DNA of 23,002 nt. Source: an uncultured Dysosmobacter sp. (GTDB lineage: Bacteria > Bacillota > Clostridia > Oscillospirales > Oscillospiraceae). The DNA is taken from NCBI GenBank assembly GCA_934597465.1, contig CAKTSC010000004.1, positions 1-23,002 of the forward strand. The letters are read 5' to 3'. A program made the translations under genes and the position numbers. Position 1 is the stretch's first letter; the number at the start of each line of letters is the position of its first letter. The notes under the pieces were generated by a model. It saw only the letters and a program-made list of their open reading frames with translations, made no database searches and was not told where the DNA came from. Shown here piece by piece: positions 1-9,478 of the stretch.

Positions 1-976
1 CCATATGGTCGCCATCCCCCAGGACGGATTCACCGGTGACGCGCAGGATGTCGCCGGAGAACTGCATCTGGGCGGCGGTGGTGGCCAGGTAGGAGATCTC
101 GCTGACATCCAGATCCGTCAGCAGGTAGGGGGAGAGGCTGTTGTAAAGGTTCAGCACCTTGGTGGGGTTGGCGGCCACGGTCTCCCTGGCCTGGGAGATC
201 AGAGCCAGCAGGTACTGCTTCTGCCGCCGCATCCGGTTTTCGTTGCCGTCGGTGGTCATCTCCCGGCACTGGATGTAAAACCGGGCCTGCTTGCCGGTGA
301 GCTTCACGTCCCGCCCGGCGTACATGTTGCCGCAGGCGGGGATGTGGGTGAAAGGGTAGTCGTCCGCCACCGTGACGGTGACGCCGCCCACGGCGTCGTT
401 GAGATCCCCGATGCCGCCCATATAAAAGGCGGCATAGCCGTCGATCTGCAGGCCGGAGAAAAGGTTGGAGACGGCCTCCCGGCTCAGCTCGCAGCTCTCA
501 TAGAGCCCGTCGCCGTAGGCGTAGGAGAGGGCCAGCTGGGCGTGAGCCGCTCCCTGGGGCTGGCCGTCCTCGTCCAGCACGGCGATGTCGCACATGGTGT
601 CCCGGGAGACGGAGATCAGGGTCATGGTCTGAGCCTGGGTATCCAGGGACGCCAGCAGGATCACATCCGCCTGGTTGTTGTTGCCGTAGGGCAGGGGTTC
701 GGCGGGCTTGGTGTCGGAGTCCACCCCCAGGAGCAGCAGGTTGATGAGCCCCTCACGGTAGCGGTAGTACTTCCCGTCGTGGAGGATGGTGTGGCTGTCC
801 AGCACCTCGCCGCTCTGGCCGATGGTGGGCGGGGTCACGATCTTGCTGCGCATGACGCTGCGGCCGTGGAGCCAGACCGCCAGCACGGCGGCGCAGAGCA
901 GCAACGTCACGATCATCAGAATGAGGAAGAGCAGCAGCAGCGTGGAGAGGCGTTTTCGGGGTTTGGGATTATCCAT
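1..976 (-). CDS. LCP (LytR-CpsA-Psr) family glycopolymer transferase, 3' end beyond window
   Basis: LCP proteins are membrane-bound enzymes on the outer face of the cell that move lipid-linked glycopolymers (teichoic acid, capsule) onto peptidoglycan. The visible 325 residues start with a basic N-terminus and one membrane segment (about residues 10-36). The LCP core follows: a GVDSD stretch near 84-88, the ISVSRDTM motif with its conserved Arg-Asp (125-126), DLNDAVGGV (191-199) and the GKQARFYIQCR...RMRRQ region (228-252). The stop codon lies outside the window, so the C-terminus is unknown. The ATG at 974-976 overlaps the sortase stop by 8 bases, so the two are probably translationally coupled and share the promoter at 2169-2197. 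Which polymer it transfers cannot be read here, but the CapD/BY-kinase operon diverging from this locus makes a capsule-like polymer plausible. Confidence 0.9.
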   Translation of the reverse strand, partial: MDNPKPRKRLSTLLLLFLILMIVTLLLCAAVLAVWLHGRSVMRSKIVTPPTIGQSGEVLDSHTILHDGKYYRYREGLINLLLLGVDSDTKPAEPLPYGNNNQADVILLASLDTQAQTMTLISVSRDTMCDIAVLDEDGQPQGAAHAQLALSYAYGDGLYESCELSREAVSNLFSGLQIDGYAAFYMGGIGDLNDAVGGVTVTVADDYPFTHIPACGNMYAGRDVKLTGKQARFYIQCREMTTDGNENRMRRQKQYLLALISQARETVAANPTKVLNLYNSLSPYLLTDLDVSEISYLATTAAQMQFSGDILRVTGESVLGDGDHM

Positions 977-1760
977 GGGCATCCTCACTTTTCAGTACGG
1001 TGTATTCCTCCGTCAGTACCCCCTGCAGCAGGAAGCGCTGCATCCGGTTTTGGCGGTAGCAGGTGGAGAGGGTCAGCACCTTGTCCCCGTAGGAGGGGAA
1101 GAGCTCCCGGCGGTAGTTGGCGTTGGGGCTGTCCGTCAGGCCGGCAAAGTAGGCGTCGAATTCCTCCGGATCGTCGAAATCGTTGCACAGCAGCAGATGG
1201 TCGCTGACATGGGGATAGGCGGCGAAGATCTCATACTGGTAGACGGTGTCCGGGGTGTAGATGTAGATGTAGCGGTTGGCGTCGAAGTAGGCGGCGTCGG
1301 CGAAGTTGTTCACCTGGGCGAACATGGCCTGGGAGCGGGAATTGTGGCCGTAGAGCACGGTGACGGAGTCCTGAAAGGTCTTGCTGTTGTAGCGCTGGGA
1401 GAAGATGCTGCCGCCGGTGTAGTAGGAGCGGTCGGCGTTGTGGTTGATGTAGAAGAGGTCATCCTCCGCATCCTGCAGGACGGGGTAGTTGATGACGGTG
1501 CCGGGCACCTCCACCCAGGCGTAGATGTCGGGATTCATTGCCTGCAGCTCGTCAAAATCCACATCGATCTGCATATAGCGGGTCTCGTCCTCGGGATCCG
1601 CCATGGGGTTGGTGATGATGCCGGTGAGGACGCTGCTGGAGAGCCGCTCGTTGAGGGCCTGGCCCCGGAAATACTGCACCAGAAAGAGGATGCAGAGGAC
1701 GCAGACCACGGCGGCCACGGCGGAGATCAGACTCAGCACGATCTTGAGGGGACGTTTCAT
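969..1760 (-). CDS. srtB: Class B sortase
   Basis: A transpeptidase outside the membrane that cuts a C-terminal sorting motif between Thr and the next residue and joins the protein to peptidoglycan. The 263 residues have an N-terminal membrane anchor (about 6-30), the class B stretch DIYAWVEVPGTVINYPVLQ (78-96), catalytic His139 in LYGHN, catalytic Cys234 in TLSTC, and Arg242 in the RFLLQGVL strand. Length and motif order fit class B rather than the shorter class A or D enzymes. Translation starts after AAGGAG eight bases upstream of the ATG. Upstream lies its likely substrate, the 81-residue SPQTG peptide gene, separated by an intrinsic terminator, so the sortase is probably made by partial read-through. 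Downstream it overlaps the LCP gene by 8 bases. The gene symbol reflects the class; orthology to a named srtB is not shown. Confidence 0.92.
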   Translation of the reverse strand: MKRPLKIVLSLISAVAAVVCVLCILFLVQYFRGQALNERLSSSVLTGIITNPMADPEDETRYMQIDVDFDELQAMNPDIYAWVEVPGTVINYPVLQDAEDDLFYINHNADRSYYTGGSIFSQRYNSKTFQDSVTVLYGHNSRSQAMFAQVNNFADAAYFDANRYIYIYTPDTVYQYEIFAAYPHVSDHLLLCNDFDDPEEFDAYFAGLTDSPNANYRRELFPSYGDKVLTLSTCYRQNRMQRFLLQGVLTEEYTVLKSEDAHG

Positions 1761-1810
1761 GGGCAGGCTCCTTCCTTTGTTCGCTTTCCTCCGGGGGGAG
1801 GAAAGGACAG

Positions 1811-1849
1811 AAAAAAGCGCCCCATAACGGCAAAGCCTTTATGGGGCGC
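1811..1849 (-). terminator. Intrinsic terminator between sortase substrate and sortase
   Basis: On the minus strand a 9-bp perfect stem (GCGCCCCAT / ATGGGGCGC, at 1841-1849 and 1817-1825) with a 15-base loop is followed at once by six T (1811-1816). It lies after the stop of the 81-residue peptide gene and before the sortase start. It should make the peptide transcript more abundant than the sortase/LCP transcript. Confidence 0.85.
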
Positions 1850-1865
1850 GGGGCAGCGAATGGAG

Positions 1866-2111
1866 TTACCGGCAGTCCCGGGCCTTCTTGCCGGAGACCA
1901 CAGCCATACCGCCGGAGACAGCCATCAGCACGGCGGCGCCGCCGACGCCCAGGAGAGCGCCGGTCTGGGGGGAGGAGGGATTGGGATCCACCTCTGTGTT
2001 GTCATGCTCGGGGCTGATGACATCGCCGCTCTCGCCGCTGGCAAAGGCGGGGATGGTGAGGCAGCTCATGAGCATCAGTGCGGTAAGGAGTGCGAGAATA
2101 CGGTTCTTCAT
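1866..2111 (-). CDS. Small secreted sortase substrate with SPQTG anchor signal
   Basis: An 81-residue protein with a full wall-anchoring layout. A signal peptide occupies about residues 1-25, ending PAFA before SGE. A short acidic spacer is rich in Asp, Glu, Pro and Ser. The sorting motif SPQTG is at 47-51, followed by a hydrophobic stretch (about 52-73) and a basic tail GKKARDCR. After signal cleavage and sortase cutting after Thr50, only about 25 residues would remain on the wall. The motif fits the (S/P)PxTG type reported for Clostridioides difficile class B sortase. The start is the ATG at 2109-2111, preceded by GGAGGG seven bases away. Reading further upstream in this frame is possible but would bury the signal peptide and cross the promoter. 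The product is not recognised as a known family. It may be a surface peptide, an adhesin remnant, or a scaffold modified after anchoring. Confidence 0.82.
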   Translation of the reverse strand: MKNRILALLTALMLMSCLTIPAFASGESGDVISPEHDNTEVDPNPSSPQTGALLGVGGAAVLMAVSGGMAVVSGKKARDCR

Positions 2112-2168
2112 GGATGATCCCTCCAATATTCGATCTGCCGGAAACCTTCCGACCTTATATTCGGGTAT

Positions 2169-2197
2169 AGTATAGCATTCCCGTCCCGGGATTGCAA
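2169..2197 (-). promoter_or_regulatory. Sigma-A promoter for peptide-sortase-LCP unit
   Basis: On the minus strand, TTGCAA (2192-2197) and TATACT (2169-2174) are separated by 17 bases. Transcription would start near 2162, leaving a leader of about 50 bases before the ATG at 2111. Confidence 0.8.
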
Positions 2198-2482
2198 GAG
2201 GGAATTGGGGCCGGGGTTGAAAAAATTTGCCATTCCCGGGGCGGATCCGGGAGGAACCGGCCGGAAAGGCCCGCAGCCCCGCCGGGTTCCCCCGTTGCGG
2301 CCGGCCGGCAGCCGTCTTCACTCGGGAGGGGGAAGTGCTTCCCTCTTCGCCCATTTTCCCGGCGTCCCCTCCGGCGGAGTGCCGGGAGGCAACCGATTTC
2401 CCGGTTTTCCTGCCGGAAAGGGAGGATTCCGGGGCCTTTTGGGCCGCTGGCGGAAGAATCCAGCGGCGGGATCCAAAATTTT
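2198..2482. other. GC-rich spacer between divergent promoters
   Basis: This 285-bp stretch separates the divergent promoters. Open frames exist on both strands but none has a ribosome-binding site with a recognisable protein. The translations are Pro/Arg/Gly-rich and look like by-products of base composition. The only structure I see is an inverted repeat CCGCTGG (2444-2450) / CCAGCGG (2460-2466) about 17 bases before the plus-strand -35. It could be a regulator site, but this is unsupported otherwise. Confidence 0.5.
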
Positions 2483-2511
2483 TTGACTTTTTTCGGCACG
2501 GATGCTATAAT
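2483..2511 (+). promoter_or_regulatory. Sigma-A promoter of the exopolysaccharide operon
   Basis: TTGACT (2483-2488), a 17-base spacer and a perfect TATAAT (2506-2511), preceded by an A/T run (2475-2484) that resembles an UP element. The leader to the CapD start at 2612 is about 93 bases. No other promoter of this quality was seen before 11370, so it probably drives all seven genes to 11266. Confidence 0.88.
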
Positions 2512-2611
2512 GGATTAAATTATAACCTGGGGCATTCTGCCAGTTTGCGCAGTCTGCCGCCCGCCTCCGCAGGATTTCGGATGAGAATGTGACGAGGGGA
2601 GATGATGGAGG

Positions 2612-4482
<1,871 letters not shown>

Positions 4483-4486
<4 letters not shown>

Positions 4487-5223
4487 TCGACCTGCACTGT
4501 CACATCCTCCCCGGCCTGGACGACGGTGCCGCCACCGTGGAGGAGAGCTGCCGCATGGCCCGCCTGGCGGTGGAGAGCGGCGTCACGGATATCGCCGCGA
4601 CGCCCCACTGCATGCCGGGCCGGTTTGAAAACTTCGCGGGCCCCGCCCTGGAGCGTGCCCTTGGGGAGCTCCGCCGCCGCCTGGCGGAGGAGGGGATCCC
4701 TCTCCGGCTCCATGCGGGGATGGAGGTCTTCGCCACGCCGGAGCTGCCCCGCCAGCTGGAGGAAGGGCAGCTCCTGACCCTGGGCGGCAGCCGCTACCTT
4801 TTGATCGAGTTCGCCTTCGGAGAGACGGAGTGGTTCGTCCAGCGGACGCTCCGGGCCGTGGAGGCCGGCACCCTGGTGCCGGTGATCGCCCATCCGGAGC
4901 GCTATTACTTTGTGCAGGACGATCCCGCCATCCTCTCCGCCTGGGCGGAGGAGGGACGGGTCATTCAGCTGAACAAGGGGAGCTTTTTCGGGATGTTCGG
5001 CCGCCGGGCGGCCAGAGCCGCCCACTGGTGCCTGGATCGGGGCTGCGTCCACCTCATCGGCAGCGACGCCCACAGCCCCTACCGCCGTACCACCCGGCTG
5101 GAGGACATCTATGACTACGCGGCGGATTTCACCGCGCCGGAGATCGCGGATCTCCTTCTGCGGGACAATCCCGCCGCCATCCTGGCGGATCGGCCCATCG
5201 CCTCCGTCCGGGAGAGGTTTTGA
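4483..5223 (+). CDS. cpsB: CpsB/YwqE-type PHP-family tyrosine-protein phosphatase
   Basis: A metal-dependent phosphatase that removes phosphate from the tyrosine tails of BY-kinases and so controls polysaccharide chain length and export. The 246-residue length is normal for the family. PHP metal-binding motifs are all present: MIDLHCHILPGLDDG with His5 and His7, ATPH with His42, Glu81 in GMEVF, AHPER with His137, and IGSDAH with Asp195 and His197. The ATG sits in an ATGA overlap with the dehydratase stop, so the two are translationally coupled. The partner kinases are encoded at 6056 and 7521. The gene symbol follows the streptococcal naming; ywqE would be equally apt. Confidence 0.93.
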
Positions 5224-5249
5224 ATCTTGAGAGACCTTGAGGTGCTTTT

Positions 5250-6053
5250 ATGAGACGACTGCATATCATCGTGCTGGCCGCACTGGTGCTCAGCGCCGCG
5301 TTGTTGGCGGCGTCCACCGTGGCGGGCAGGCTCCGGCAGGACGATACCCTGCCGGAGATCCGCTGCTCGGAGGAACCCCTGACGGTATCCGTCCAGGCCG
5401 GGAGCGACAGCCTTCTGGAGGGCGTCACCGCCTGGGACGAGAAGGACGGCGACCTGACGCCGGAGCTTCTGGTGCAGCGCATCCAGCGGGAGGAGGACAG
5501 CGGCCGTCTCACCGTCACCTATGCCGTGGCGGACAGCGACCACCATGTCACCACCCGCAGCCGGACGCTGATCTACAGCGACTATACGCCGCCCCGCTTC
5601 ACCCTGAGCCGGGAGCTGCGCTATGAGCAGGGGGCCACCCTCCTGGTGCGGGATCGCCTGGGGGCCACGGATCTTCTGGACGGCAGCATCAGCGACCGCA
5701 TCAAGATCACCGCCACCAGCCTTTCCACCAACTACGAGGGCCTCTACCCCCTGACGGTGGAGGTCGGCAACAGCCTGGGGGACACCGCCTCCCTGACGCT
5801 TGATGTGGAGATCCGCAGCCGCCTGGCCGGGGAGCCCATCATCTCCCTGCGGACGTACCTTGTTTACCTGGAGGCCGGGCAGGAGCTCTCCGCCCTGGAT
5901 TACCTGGCCTCCGTCACCGGTGGGGATGAGACCGCGGTCTCCGTCACCCCGCCGGAGGGCGGGCTGCAGCCAGGCGTCAACAAGGTGCGCTACTCCTGCA
6001 CGGGCTATACCGGCGTCACCGGCAGCACGATCCTTTATGTGATAGTGGAGTGA
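5250..6053 (+). CDS. Membrane-anchored extracytoplasmic Ig-like (DUF5011-like) domain protein
   Basis: A 267-residue protein with an N-terminal hydrophobic segment (about 5-26) acting as an anchor or signal peptide and an otherwise hydrophilic, beta-rich outer part. Two repeats carry the Ig-like signature around GVTAWDEKDGDLT (about 58-70) and LGATDLLDGSISD (about 137-149). This resembles the 'D..DGD.T' turn of DUF5011/HYR-like bacterial Ig domains. A third, more divergent unit covers about 195-267. No catalytic motif is visible. Start: TTGAGGTG seven bases before the ATG. It follows the phosphatase gene by 26 bases and abuts the next gene. Within the operon it could bind the polymer or the outer part of the Wzz-like kinase, but nothing in the sequence proves either. 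Confidence 0.75.
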   Translation: MRRLHIIVLAALVLSAALLAASTVAGRLRQDDTLPEIRCSEEPLTVSVQAGSDSLLEGVTAWDEKDGDLTPELLVQRIQREEDSGRLTVTYAVADSDHHVTTRSRTLIYSDYTPPRFTLSRELRYEQGATLLVRDRLGATDLLDGSISDRIKITATSLSTNYEGLYPLTVEVGNSLGDTASLTLDVEIRSRLAGEPIISLRTYLVYLEAGQELSALDYLASVTGGDETAVSVTPPEGGLQPGVNKVRYSCTGYTGVTGSTILYVIVE

Positions 6054-6055
6054 GG

Positions 6056-7540
6056 ATGGATATGGAAGAGCAAAGCACGCTGCATTGGTCGGATCTGAGC
6101 CCGGCCTGCCTGATCCGGCGGCTCCTGCGGGAGCTCCCCACGATCCTGGCGGCGGGGGTCGTCGCGGCCCTGCTGACGGTCACGGTGCTGCAGGTCACCT
6201 ACCGTCCGGCCTACACCGCCAGCGCCACCGTGGCGGTGAACCTGAAAAACGCCAGCTACGCCTCCGTCTACTCCAACCTCAGCACCACCACGGAGATCGC
6301 GGGCACCCTGACGGAACTCTTTGAGAGCGAGACCTTCGGCGTCCTGGCGGAGAGCCAGATGGGCGTTTCCAGCCTACCCGGAACCCTGACGGCCCGGGCC
6401 GTCCCCGAGACCAACCTCCTGAAGCTCTCCGTCACGGCGGATGATCCGGCGGACGCCTTCCGGACGCTGCGCTTCCTGATGGAGAACTACGACCTCATCT
6501 CCCAGCACATCTTCCAGAACGTGATCCTCCGGGAGCTGGACGGCCCCGTGGTGCCCCAGTCTCCCTCCAACCCCCTCTCCCTGCGACCCGCCGTCAAGTG
6601 GGCCTTCCTGGCGGGGGCGGCGGGCATGGCTGCGGCGCTGCTGGCGGTCTTCATCCTGGCGGATACCATGCAGACCTCCGCCGCCCTGCGCCGCAAGGTG
6701 GACGCCCGGCTCTTCGGCACCATCCACCATGAGGTGAAGGACAAGACCCTTCGGGCCAAGCTCCGCCGGGGCAAGAGCGGCCTGCTCATCGGCATGCCGG
6801 CGGCGGGCTTCTACTTCACGGAGGAGGTGGGCAAGCTCGCCTCCCGCCTGAGCCACGCCGTCCAGAAGGACGGACGCAAGGTGGTGCTGGTCACCAGTGT
6901 GGCGGAGAATGAGGGCAAGTCCACCGTGGCCGCCAACCTGGCGCTGGCCATGGCCCAGAAGGGCCGCCGCGTCCTCCTCATCGACGCGGATCTCCACAAG
7001 CCCGCCCAGTGGAAGCTCTTCGGCGTGAAGCCCCAGCGGGAGCTGGCGGACATCCTGGCTGGGGAAGTCCCCTGCCTGCCGGAGAGCGTGAGCCAGCCGG
7101 GGCTGCAGGTGATCTTCTCCCGCAAGACCAAGGCCGACACGGCGGAGCTTCTCACCGCCGCCCGGATGGGTAAGCTCCTGGAGGAGCTCCGCCCCACGGC
7201 GGACGTCATCCTGCTGGATACCTCCCCCATGGATCTCTTCTCGGACACCGAGGCCCTGGCGGAGCTGGCGGATCTCTCCCTCCTGGTGGTGCGGCAGGAC
7301 AGCGTCCCCGCCCGCCGGATCAATGACGCGGTGGATCAGCTGAACCAGTGCCGCGCCCACCTCCTGGGCTGCGTCTTCAACGATGTGCGCCGCTGGGCAC
7401 CCCTGGGGGGCAAGGGCGGCTACGGCGGCTATGGCTACGGTTACGGCCGCGGATATGGATATGGATACGGTTACGGCTATGGCTACGGAAAGCACGGTCG
7501 CGGACAGACGGAGGACACCCATGGACGAGAGGAAAATTGA
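6056..7540 (+). CDS. Wzz-BY-kinase fusion no. 1 with Gly-Tyr repeat tail
   Basis: A polysaccharide co-polymerase joined to a bacterial tyrosine kinase. About 494 residues: membrane helix 1 (~30-48), an outer Wzz-type domain, helix 2 (~183-203), then the cytoplasmic kinase. The kinase has Walker A SVAENEGKST (~281-290), Walker A' VLLIDADLHKP (~306-316) and Walker B VILLDTSP. The tail has ten Tyr alternating with Gly, the expected autophosphorylation cluster. The activating EX2RX2R motif before the P-loop is not intact (EEVGKLASR instead), unlike in the next gene. Starts are possible at GTG 6050, ATG 6056 and ATG 6062. I chose 6056 because GGAG lies five bases upstream; 6062 (GAGG six bases upstream) is an alternative. 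It overlaps the second kinase by 20 bases. Confidence 0.9.
   Translation: MDMEEQSTLHWSDLSPACLIRRLLRELPTILAAGVVAALLTVTVLQVTYRPAYTASATVAVNLKNASYASVYSNLSTTTEIAGTLTELFESETFGVLAESQMGVSSLPGTLTARAVPETNLLKLSVTADDPADAFRTLRFLMENYDLISQHIFQNVILRELDGPVVPQSPSNPLSLRPAVKWAFLAGAAGMAAALLAVFILADTMQTSAALRRKVDARLFGTIHHEVKDKTLRAKLRRGKSGLLIGMPAAGFYFTEEVGKLASRLSHAVQKDGRKVVLVTSVAENEGKSTVAANLALAMAQKGRRVLLIDADLHKPAQWKLFGVKPQRELADILAGEVPCLPESVSQPGLQVIFSRKTKADTAELLTAARMGKLLEELRPTADVILLDTSPMDLFSDTEALAELADLSLLVVRQDSVPARRINDAVDQLNQCRAHLLGCVFNDVRRWAPLGGKGGYGGYGYGYGRGYGYGYGYGYGYGKHGRGQTEDTHGREEN
7463..7488 (+). repeat. 26-bp direct repeat, copy 1, in the Gly-Tyr tail
   Basis: An exact 26-bp match to 8907-8932. Both copies begin at the first base of a Gly codon in their own gene and encode the same alternating Gly-Tyr stretch. 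Matching ends sharply at both sides (T versus C before, A versus C after). Confidence 0.9.
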
Positions 7541-8981
7541 CCAGGTGGACGGGGAGGAGCTCATCGACCTCAGCCGTCTTTTCCGGGAGTTCCGCAGCGT
7601 GCTGCGGCGTCTCTTCTGGCTGCCGGTGGCCCTGACGCTGCTGGTTGGGGCCCTCTGGTGCCTGCGGGGCAAGCTGAACTACCGCCCCATGTACGCCAGT
7701 GAGGTGACCTTCACCATTCAGGTGTCCGCCAGCGGCGGCTCCGATATCGGCGGCGCTACCACCGCCTACTACGATAAGGCCACGGCGGAGCAGATGGGGA
7801 AGACCTTCCCCTACCTCATCCAGTCCGACCTGATGTACAGCCGCCTCTGCCGGTACCTGGGCGTCAGCCGCCTGAACGGCAGCATCACCGCCCAGACGGT
7901 TCCGGACACCAATCTCTTCACTATCCGCGCCACCAGCGAGGATCCCGCCGCCGCCAAGGAGCTGCTGGAGGCGGTGATGACCGTCTACCCCCAGGTGGCG
8001 GACTACGTCATTGGCAATACCACCATGAACGTTCTGGCAGAGCCCCGGGAGGCCCGGGAGCCCTATAACGCCTTCCGTCCGGTGCGGAGCTTTGCGAAGG
8101 GCGCGATCCTGGGCCTTGCCCTGGGTCTCGGCATCCTGGCCCTCTGCGCCCTGGCCCGCCACACCGTGCGGGACGCGGAGGACGTCCGCCTGAAGCTCAA
8201 CCAGCCCTGCCTGGGGGCGCTGCCCAAGGTGCGCTTCAAGCGCCGGGGCCGTCCCGGCAGTGAGGTTTTGACCATCCGGAACGAGCGGGTCTCCGGCACC
8301 TTCCGGGAGAGCGTGCGCAGCCTGCGCATCAAGCTCCTGCGCCGCCTGCCGGAGACGGCCTGCCCCACGCTGCTGGTCACCAGCACCATGCCCGGCGAGG
8401 GCAAGACCACCGTGGCCGCCAACCTGGCCCTCTCCCTGGCGGAGAACGGCCTGCGGGTGATCCTGGTGGATCTGGATCTCCGCCACCCCACGGTGAAGAA
8501 GGCCCTGGGGGTCTCGGAGCCTTCCAGCGATGCCAAGGATCTCGTGGACGGCCGGCTGAATGTGGAGGCCAGCCTCCTGCCGGTGGAGGGGCTGCCCCTC
8601 TGGCTCCTGGCAGGCAGCACCGTCAGCCGGGATGCCCAGCAGATGGACGCCCGGAAGCTCGCCCCCATTTTGGAGGAGCTCCGTACCCGGGCGGACGTGG
8701 TGATCCTGGACACCCCGCCCTGCGGACTGCTGGCGGACAGCGTCAATGTGGCCCGGGCCGCCGACTGCGCCGTCTACGTGGTGGGCAGCGGCGGAGCCGA
8801 GGTCTCCCACATTCAGGACAGCATGCAGTTCCTGGCGGAGAGCGGCGTGACGCTGCTGGGCTGCGTCCTCAACGGGACGGAGAGCAGCCGCGGCGGCTAT
8901 GGCTACGGATACGGTTACGGCTATGGCTACGGCAGCCACTACGGCTACGGCCACGGCAGGAAAGCGGCGGAGGAGGAATGA
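7521..8981 (+). CDS. Wzz-BY-kinase fusion no. 2 with Gly-Tyr repeat tail
   Basis: A second co-polymerase/tyrosine-kinase fusion of 486 residues. Membrane helices lie near 32-49 and 192-212 with a Wzz-type outer region between. The kinase is canonical: EX2RX2R motif ESVRSLR (263-269), Walker A TMPGEGKTT (289-297), Walker A' VILVDLDLRHP (313-323), Walker B VVILDTPP, and a C-terminal tail with eight Tyr in Gly-Tyr repeats, ending KAAEEE. The start is the ATG at 7521 after GGAGG six bases upstream. Extending the frame to 7383 would only add residues overlapping the tail of the previous gene. With an intact activation motif this is the better candidate for a self-activating kinase. The CpsB-type phosphatase at 4483 should oppose it. 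Confidence 0.92.
   Translation: MDERKIDQVDGEELIDLSRLFREFRSVLRRLFWLPVALTLLVGALWCLRGKLNYRPMYASEVTFTIQVSASGGSDIGGATTAYYDKATAEQMGKTFPYLIQSDLMYSRLCRYLGVSRLNGSITAQTVPDTNLFTIRATSEDPAAAKELLEAVMTVYPQVADYVIGNTTMNVLAEPREAREPYNAFRPVRSFAKGAILGLALGLGILALCALARHTVRDAEDVRLKLNQPCLGALPKVRFKRRGRPGSEVLTIRNERVSGTFRESVRSLRIKLLRRLPETACPTLLVTSTMPGEGKTTVAANLALSLAENGLRVILVDLDLRHPTVKKALGVSEPSSDAKDLVDGRLNVEASLLPVEGLPLWLLAGSTVSRDAQQMDARKLAPILEELRTRADVVILDTPPCGLLADSVNVARAADCAVYVVGSGGAEVSHIQDSMQFLAESGVTLLGCVLNGTESSRGGYGYGYGYGYGYGSHYGYGHGRKAAEEE
8907..8932 (+). repeat. 26-bp direct repeat, copy 2, in the Gly-Tyr tail
   Basis: Identical to 7463-7488. The copies are 1444 bp apart start to start, and both lie in codon phase with their own genes. 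Confidence 0.9.
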
Positions 8982-9023
8982 CCCCCTCCGCCCGGTGTGC
9001 CCTCAGCGGGCGGGAGCGAAGCG

Positions 9024-9467
9024 ATGATCGGTGACGCGGCGACCTATATGCCTCTCCTGCGGGAGGTGCTGGAGCAGGGGGCCGTCACATTGACGGTGAC
9101 GGGCAACAGCATGGCCCCCTTCCTGCTTCACGGCCGGGATCAGATCCGATTTGAGAAGCTGACTTCCCCCGTCCGGCGGGGGGACATGGTCTTCTTCCAG
9201 CGGTGCGGCGGCCAGTACGTCATGCACCGCGTCCTGCGGGTCGCCGGAGAGGGGGTCTACCTCATCGGTGACGGGCAGCAGCAGGTGGAGGGCCCCATCG
9301 CCCCGGAGCAGCTTTTCGCCCGGGTGACGGGGGTCTGCCGGAAGGGAAAGTGGATCGGCCCCGGGCAGTTCTGGTGGGATTTCTTCGCCGGGCCCTGGCT
9401 GACGCTGCTGCCCCTGCGGCCACTGCTGCGCCCCCTGGCAAAATTCATCCCAAAGAGGTTTAAGTGA
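9024..9467 (+). CDS. Short S24/S26-type signal-peptidase-like protease
   Basis: A 147-residue protein with the serine-protease core of the S24/S26 group. VTGNSMAPFL carries nucleophile Ser29, RRGDMVFFQR follows at 51-60, and YVMHRVLRV carries His68. His here, rather than Lys, recalls the ER/archaeal and SipW-like signal peptidases. LIGDGQ (80-85) completes the fold. No clear N-terminal membrane helix is present; the only hydrophobic stretch is near the C-terminus (about 117-137). The ATG at 9024 is preceded by GGGAG seven bases away; the GTG at 8997 has no such site. It lies between the second kinase and an ABC exporter, so it may mature an exported peptide or protein. The substrate is not visible. 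Confidence 0.8.
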   Translation: MIGDAATYMPLLREVLEQGAVTLTVTGNSMAPFLLHGRDQIRFEKLTSPVRRGDMVFFQRCGGQYVMHRVLRVAGEGVYLIGDGQQQVEGPIAPEQLFARVTGVCRKGKWIGPGQFWWDFFAGPWLTLLPLRPLLRPLAKFIPKRFK

Positions 9468-9478
9468 ACGGAGGAAGC

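Noticed and set aside
5..2117. Long plus-strand frames over the LCP, sortase and peptide genes
   Set aside because: Gly/Val/Ala/His-rich sequences with no motif, while the minus strand gives catalytic residues of LCP and sortase families.
2205..2592. Several short overlapping frames in the spacer between divergent promoters
   Set aside because: No ribosome-binding sites; Pro/Gly/Arg-rich; they run through both promoters.
7420..7488. Satellite-like 6-bp repeats taken as a non-coding repeat
   Set aside because: The repeat is in phase and encodes the Gly-Tyr tail expected of a BY-kinase, so it is coding sequence.
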